Positions 58,300 through 64,000 of a DNA stretch of 64,000 bases are shown piece by piece. Source of the DNA: Alisma plantago-aquatica. Lineage: Eukaryota; Streptophyta; Magnoliopsida; Alismatales; Alismataceae. Under the pieces are notes generated by a model. It had not been told where the DNA came from, made no database searches, and was given only the letters and a program-made list of their open reading frames with translations. The translations under genes were made by a program, and so were the position numbers. Position 1 is the stretch's first letter. Each line of letters opens with the position of its first letter. The stretch spans positions 1,351,099,550 through 1,351,163,549 of the forward strand of contig OY856411.1 in assembly GCA_963693085.1 (NCBI GenBank), in the 5' to 3' direction.

Positions 58300-61200
58300 G
58301 AGGTATGCTCTCCCTGCATCCTCTTCTTTTCTGATCATCGCATTCAAGTGGACCTTATACCACTTGATATGCAAGGTTTTGATATAATTCTTGGGATGGA
58401 TACCTTGGAAAGGTATAGTGTTGTCTTGGATTGTGAATCCAAGCAGGCTGTGTTTGCTGATGAAAGCAACACATGGATCTTTCAAGGAGAGAGAAAGATT
58501 CTACCCACCTGTCTTGTGTCAGCGATGGTTGCTGATAAGTTGATGAGACAAGGATGTTATGCATTCTTGGCCCATGTGGTAGATACTACCATGGAGAGTC
58601 CTAACCCTGCTGAAGTTCCTGTAGTCAGGGAATTTGAAGACGTATTTCCTGAAGAACTTCCAGGTGTGCCACCGCCTCGGGAAATTGATTTTGAAATCAA
58701 TTTGATTCCAGATACACAACCTATAGCCCAGACCCCGTATAGGATGGCGCCTGCTGAGATGGTAGAACTCAAGAAGCAGCTTCAAGAGTTGCTTGAGAAG
58801 GGTTTCATCCGACCGAGCACTTCACCCTGGGGTGCTCCAGTTTTTTTTATTAAAAAGAAAGACGGGTCAATGCGGTTGTGCATTGATTACAGACAATTAA
58901 ATAAAGTAACAATAAAGAATAAGTACCCGTTGCCGAGGATTGATGATATTTTTGACCAGTTGCGTGGTGCAACAGTCTTCTCAAAAATAGACTTGAGGTC
59001 TGGATATCATCAACTTCGTATTAAGGATAGTGACATATCCAAGTCTGCCTTTAGGACACGATATGGTCACTATGAGTTCATGGTTATGTCGTTTGGACTA
59101 ACCAATGCACCGGCTGCATTCATGGAACTCATGAATAGAGTTTTTCGATCTTTCCTTGATCAGTGTGTTGTCGTCTTCATAGATGACATTCTGATTTATA
59201 GTAAGGATGCTCAGCAACATGTACAACATCTCCGATAGGCTCTAACTCTGCTAAGAAAACATAAGCTATATGCTAAGTTTAGCAAGTGTGAGTTCTGGTT
59301 GCTGAAAGTATCTTTTCTTGGACATGTAATATCTGCCTCGGGTATTCGTGTTGACCCTACAAAGGTAGAATCTGTTCTACAATGGGAATAACCGAAGACA
59401 CCAATGGAGATTCGAAGTTTCTTGGGATTAGCTGGTTATTATCGAAGGTTTATAAATAATTTCAGTTCTATAGCCTTACCCTTAACCAAGTTAACCCGGA
59501 AAGATGTTCCTTTTTCCTGGAGTGATAAGTGTCAACAGTCATTTCAGCTATTAAAGGAGAGGTTGACAAGTGCACCTGTGCTTGTGTTACCTGAGCAAGG
59601 AAAAGGATACATAATATTCTGTGATGCCTCCAAGAATGGACTCGGATGCGTGTTGATGCAGGATAAGCAAGTGATTTCTTTTGTTTCACGATAGCTTAAG
59701 AAACATGAAAAGAATTATCCGACACACGATCTGGAGTTAGCTGTTGTGGTTCATGCCCTGAAAATCTGGAGACATTATCTCTACGGAGAGACATTCCAAA
59801 TTTTCACAAATCACAAAAATCTTAAGTATATCTTCTCTCAGCATGAGCTTAACATGAGGCAACGTCGCTGGATGGAGTTAATCAAGGATTATGATTGTAC
59901 AATAGATTACCATCCAGGAAAGGCCAATGTAGTTGCAGATGCCTTGAGTAGGAAATCAGCAACATCATCCTTTGATAGGGCACAATTAAACTCTTTAGTA
60001 TGCCCTAGGAGAGATATGCTTATCTCCTTAAGGCAAGACAATGTACAAATCAAGGTGTCATGGATTGTCAGGTTGTTGGCTGAGATGCATATCAAACCCA
60101 CCCTAAGAGAGCAGATTAAGGAGGCACAACAAGTTGATGTTGCAGTTCAGCAGATCAGATCTGAGTATGGTGATGAGAAGCGAGAAGGTTTTCATGAATC
60201 AGATGATCAAGTGGCATGCTATCATGGGAGGATGATAGTACCAGATGTAGATAACCTGAGGAAGTTAGTCCTGGAAGAAGCTCATTCTTCAATGTATGCT
60301 ATGCATCCAGGAAGCACCAAGTTGTATCGAAACTTGAAAGCTATGTATTGGTGGCCTGGGATGAAGAAGGACGTAGTTGAGTTTGTTCTAAGGTATCCAG
60401 TGTGTCAGCAAGTTAAAGTTGAACACCAGAAGCCTGTAGGAACAATGCAACCTTTACCCATACCACAGTGGAAGTGGGATCATGTAACCATGGACTTTGT
60501 TGTTGGTCTACCTAGAACAAACAAACGACATGATTCCATTTGGGTAATTGTTGATAGGTTGACTAAGACAGCGCATTTCCTACCTGTCAAAACAACCTAT
60601 TCTGCTGAAAGGTTATCCCAGTTGTATGTTCAAGAGATAGTGTGTTTGCATGGAGTTCCTGTCACCATAGTTTCTAACAGAGGTCCCCAGTTTACAAGTC
60701 ATTTTTGGGAGCAGTTACACAGAGCCTTAGGCACCAAGCTAAGGTTTAGTATGGCTTTTCATCCACATACTGATGGACAGTCGGAAAGAACCATACAGAC
60801 CTTGGAAGACCTATTGAGAGCATGTGTTCTCCAGTTTACCAGAGGTTGGGATCTACACCTAAGCTTGATAGAGTTTGCCTATAACAATAGCTATCAACAT
60901 AGTATTGATATGGCACTTTATGAAGCCTTGTATGGTAGACGTTGTAGATCCCCTTTGTGTTGGTATGAGACTGGTGAACATCAGTGGTTAGGTCCTGATC
61001 TTATGCAGCAAACTACAGATAAGATCAAAGTTATACAACAACAGCTTAAGACTGCACAGGATAGACAGAAGTCGTATGCTGATAAGCGCCGTAGACCGTT
61101 AGAGTTCAGGTTGGAGACAGAGTATACCTCAAGGTCTTGCCTTGGAAAGGAGTCCTTCGCTTTGGAAGGAAAGGAAAGTTAGCACCTAGATTTATGGGAC

Positions 61201-61510
61201 CTTATCCAATCATTGAACGAGTTGGAAAGGTAGCCTATAGACTAGAGTTGCAGAAGTTACACCCTGTGTTTCACATTTCTATGCTGAGGAAATGTCACCC
61301 CGACACCGAGTCAGTTCTACAACCTATGGAAGTAGAATTGAATGATGATATAACTTATGAGAAAGGACCAGTGTCAATCCTTGACAACAGAATTAAAAAG
61401 TTAAAGAAGAAAGATACAAACCTTGTGAAAGTCCTCTGGAACCACCGTGGTGTTAAGAAGCCACTTGGGAACTAGAGGATGAGATGAGAAGGAAATACCC
61501 TACTCTTTTC
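58300..61510 (+). pseudogene. Gypsy D pol: protease end, RT, RNase H, integrase, chromodomain tail, broken
   Basis: Same frame as gag up to about 61110. [43 protein letters not shown] (catalytic pair intact). RNase H: YIIFCDASKNGLGCVLM. Integrase: zinc region with Tyr (60394-60396) in place of the first Cys of the CxxC (RYPVCQQVK); first Asp [14 protein letters not shown]; second Asp position is Asn ([11 protein letters not shown] at 60676-60678); Glu region [12 protein letters not shown]. Then GPY module and chromodomain-like end (ILDNRIKKLKKKDTNL). Stops: TAG 59236, TAA 59389, TAG 59692. One-base losses near 61112 and 61453 shift the frame. Confidence 0.9.
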
Positions 61511-61565
61511 TCTTAATACGTTTTATCGATTTCGGGGACGAAATCCTTGTAAGGGGTGGATAATT

Positions 61566-64000
61566 TGTAACATCCCTGACCTGGGTTATGAACTAACCCT
61601 AGGTGTTTTGCCTAAATATGTAATTAAATCCTTGTGATTATCTTTTGTCATGTAATTAAGTTTCTAAGGAACATACATTTTCATTTCTGTCCTTTTAAAA
61701 ACAATGTTGTAGAATTTTTTGGTAATGCAGGGGCCTATGTGCTAATTACCCAGTTAAAGGGTGTAACTTGCAAATTTCACAATTTAAGATGTTCCTATGA
61801 TAATGATACATCATATGAGTAAATATGATGAGGTAAGATGGATTTCCCAATCTTGGGCATCAAGATGCAGCTTGTGGAATGATCCTTGTGCTTAAAAACC
61901 CTAAATTGGAGTAAAGTGCAATTTACCCAATTTAAGGGGTGAAACTTGTAAAATACATCATCTAGAACATCTCTTATGACTCTTGTCATCATTTAGAATA
62001 GAAATGATGAAAGGGACACATCAATGAATAAACAGATAAGAAAAATGATCTTGTGCATAAAATTCACCATGTATGTGTAAGAGGACCTTCATGTGTATAC
62101 CCTAGTTGAAGGTTGATCTTTTCTACCCTTAGATCTTGAATAGTGATGAACTTTGCTTAAGTTTAGATGGCTTGGACGTGCCTTAGAAATAAGGAGGGAC
62201 TTAGATGAGAATCCCATGCTTTAGAGGTCCTTATGGTGCAAAATGGCCTTAAGGTATATAAGTCTTTTTCCTAGCAAACCAAGTAAACGATTCCTCATTC
62301 TCTTCACTTCTCTTCTTTCTCAAAACGACCAAGGATGAGCTCTGGAGCTCAGGAGACGATCAACTAGGAGCTAAGGTGAGAAGAACCATCCTCAAGCTCG
62401 GATTCTTGCATGAATTCATCTTTTAAGGTTGGTTTTGTGGATAATTCACTTATCTTTCTTGTTCTAGCCATCTTTTCCCAACTTTCCTTGGAGAAAAACC
62501 CTTGGCCGACCTGTGGAGCTCAAGACACCATTAAAGACTTGAAGCTTGGAAGCTTGGAGCTCAAGGAACGACCTTAATGTGGGTTTTATAATTCTAAACC
62601 TTTTGCTTTGTCATGCATACTTTTATTCGTGCAAATAATAGTTAGTTCTTCTTCTTCCCCATCCTTCTTTGCACCCTTGCAAGCTTTTTCGTGAAGAACA
62701 GACCTTGGTTTCAAGGTTGAAGACAAGGGGCGTTAATACCTATGTTGGTCCTTATCCAACTTTACTAAACGATCTTGGACCAATAGGTCAAACGATCTCA
62801 CACTCATTTCAATCCAAACGGGTTCACACCCGTTTAGACTCCTTTGGGTTCACACCCGTTTAGACTTAAGAGGGTCCACACTCGTTTAAGGCCCAAATGG
62901 GTTCTAGGTCATTTGAGGTTAAACGAGTTCAAGGTCATCTAAGAATCAAATGGGTTGAAGGTTGAAGGTCAAACCCTAAACCAGTTAGCGATTTTCAAGG
63001 TTGATTATACTTAATCACTTGAAGGTGTAAATGGTCCAATGATGATCTTATTTAAACTATAATGGTAACTCAAGATATTAAGGGACCAAGTGATTAATGA
63101 ATTGACCCATGATGATGATCAATGGGTAAATTACCAAAATGCCCTTGAAAGGTTCAATTGAGTAATACCTTGTTTTAATCAAACCTTAATCACATGATAG
63201 TGATGAGTTGACTTGTGTTAATCAATGAGGACTTAACCCAACCTAATCTAGAGTGGTGTAATCACTATCTACTAGTTAGAGGAGAGAGAAAGTACCAATT
63301 ATAATGGAAACTCAAATAAAATACCTTCAATATACTTGAATGTGCAAGTTTAGGTATGATCCACTTATGTGAGATCATAGTAAACCCTAATTCTAGGGTG
63401 AAGACATGTAATGTGAATAGTAAACCCTAATTCTAGGGTGAAGACATGTAATATGAGCAGTAAACCTTAATTCTAGGGTGAAGACATGTAATGTGAATAG
63501 TGAACCCTAATTCTAGGGTGAAGACATGTAATGTGAATAGTAAACCCTAATTCTAGAGTGAAGACATGTAATGTGAATAGTAAACCCTAATTCTAGGGTG
63601 ATGACATGTAATGTGAATAGTAAACCCTAATTCTAGGGTGAAGACATGTAATGTGAATAGTAAACCCTAATTGATGAAAACTAGGGAAACCTAGCTCTTG
63701 AATGAGTAGGGAGATACAACTTCTTTAAATAAGTTATTTACTGTTATCAGTTGATTTAACCATGCAGGTTTCTTCATAAGAATGATCATATCCAGGTATG
63801 GATGATGATACTATATTCATTGAAAGCATGTTGTTAGCTTTATGAATAGTGATATATCCTGATGCCTTGTTAATAGCATTTTATGAGATTGATAGGCTGT
63901 GAGGGCCATGAATACCATCACAGTCATGCTTAAGAGATGACTTGTGATGAGAATATTGAGAAATGACAATTGATGAGAGTTAGGCTTGTTACATTTAGTA
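61566..64000 (+). repeat. 3' LTR of Gypsy D, truncated by the window edge
   Basis: Starts TGTAACATCCCTGACC after the purine-rich AAGGGGTGGATAATT and follows the 5' LTR base for base to its position of about 55490, with few substitutions. Includes TATA (62255), motif block and the telobox repeat array. Confidence 0.94.
63378..63677 (+). repeat. 40-bp telobox tandem repeat, 3' LTR D
   Basis: Second copy of the array at 54867-55166: seven full units and a partial one, with a few private changes (AAACCTTAA in copy 3, GTGAACCC in copy 4). Confidence 0.95.

Larger units (their letters stand above)
24057..64000 (+). mobile_element. Copia element B3, 5' LTR and leader only in window, heavily interrupted
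   Basis: The LTR start TGTTGGTTATGTATTCCC at 24057 corresponds to TGTTGGTATGTATGCCC of B2. Its three separated LTR pieces follow each other without loss: 24057-24891, 44847-45895 and 52610-52930, totalling about 2205 bp against 2228 bp for B2. The LTR end is followed by a decayed primer site at 52932 and a leader to 53053. The remainder must lie right of the window, beyond Gypsy D. The left flank acaat (24052-24056) is the candidate target duplication. Confidence 0.82.
53054..64000 (+). mobile_element. Gypsy LTR retrotransposon D (chromovirus), 3' end outside window
   Basis: 5' LTR 53054-56746, primer site, gag-protease-RT-RNase H-integrase-chromodomain tail in a single frame with four stops, then the 3' LTR from 61566 to the window end. 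The LTRs show only about 1-2% differences where compared, so it is a recent insertion. Related to E in protein but with a different LTR. Left flank ACAAT; the right flank is not visible. Confidence 0.95.

Overview
The window is plant nuclear repeat DNA, and I find no host gene, tRNA or rRNA in it. The elements point to a flowering plant with a large, repeat-rich genome: Copia and chromodomain-type Gypsy LTR retrotransposons primed by initiator tRNA-Met, a BED/DUF659-type hAT, and an En/Spm (CACTA) element. I cannot name the species. Nearly every base can be assigned to one of eight elements nested up to five layers deep. Every coding region except one gag frame is visibly broken.

Layout. (1) Positions 1-23288 are a large Copia element (called A here; SIRE-like, with an extra ORF after pol), whose 5' LTR starts left of the window. 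It is split inside pol by Gypsy element E (4030-17068, LTRs of 4.1 kb). (2) Positions 23289-24056 are a fragment of a Copia LTR (B1) that hosts both A and the next element. (3) Copia element B3 starts at 24057. Its single 5' LTR is cut into three pieces (24057-24891, 44847-45895, 52610-52930) whose summed length (about 2.2 kb) matches the intact relative B2. (4) The first cut holds minus-strand Gypsy-type element C (24892-44846), which has two 2.8 kb LTRs and only about 0.73 kb of non-coding interior. Inside that interior sits a hAT transposon (28008-41523), and inside the hAT transposase gene sits Copia B2 (28660-37813, perfect 5-bp target duplication). (5) The second cut holds a CACTA element (45896-52609) with a multi-exon minus-strand gene that ends in a Ulp1-like cysteine protease domain. 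(6) Just past the B3 primer-binding site, Gypsy element D (53054 to beyond the window end) was inserted.

How the parts relate. The nesting gives a relative order of events: B1, then A and B3; into A came E; into B3 came C, CACTA and D; into C came hAT; into hAT came B2. Many nonsense codons look like C-to-T (or G-to-A) changes at Gln, Arg or Trp codons, as expected of methylated, silenced DNA. The most unusual recurring signal is not a gene. Most of the elements (A, B, D, E and CACTA) carry, in the LTR, leader or subterminal DNA, a block of short family-specific motifs repeated in alternating or palindromic orientation. The motif differs between families while the architecture is kept.
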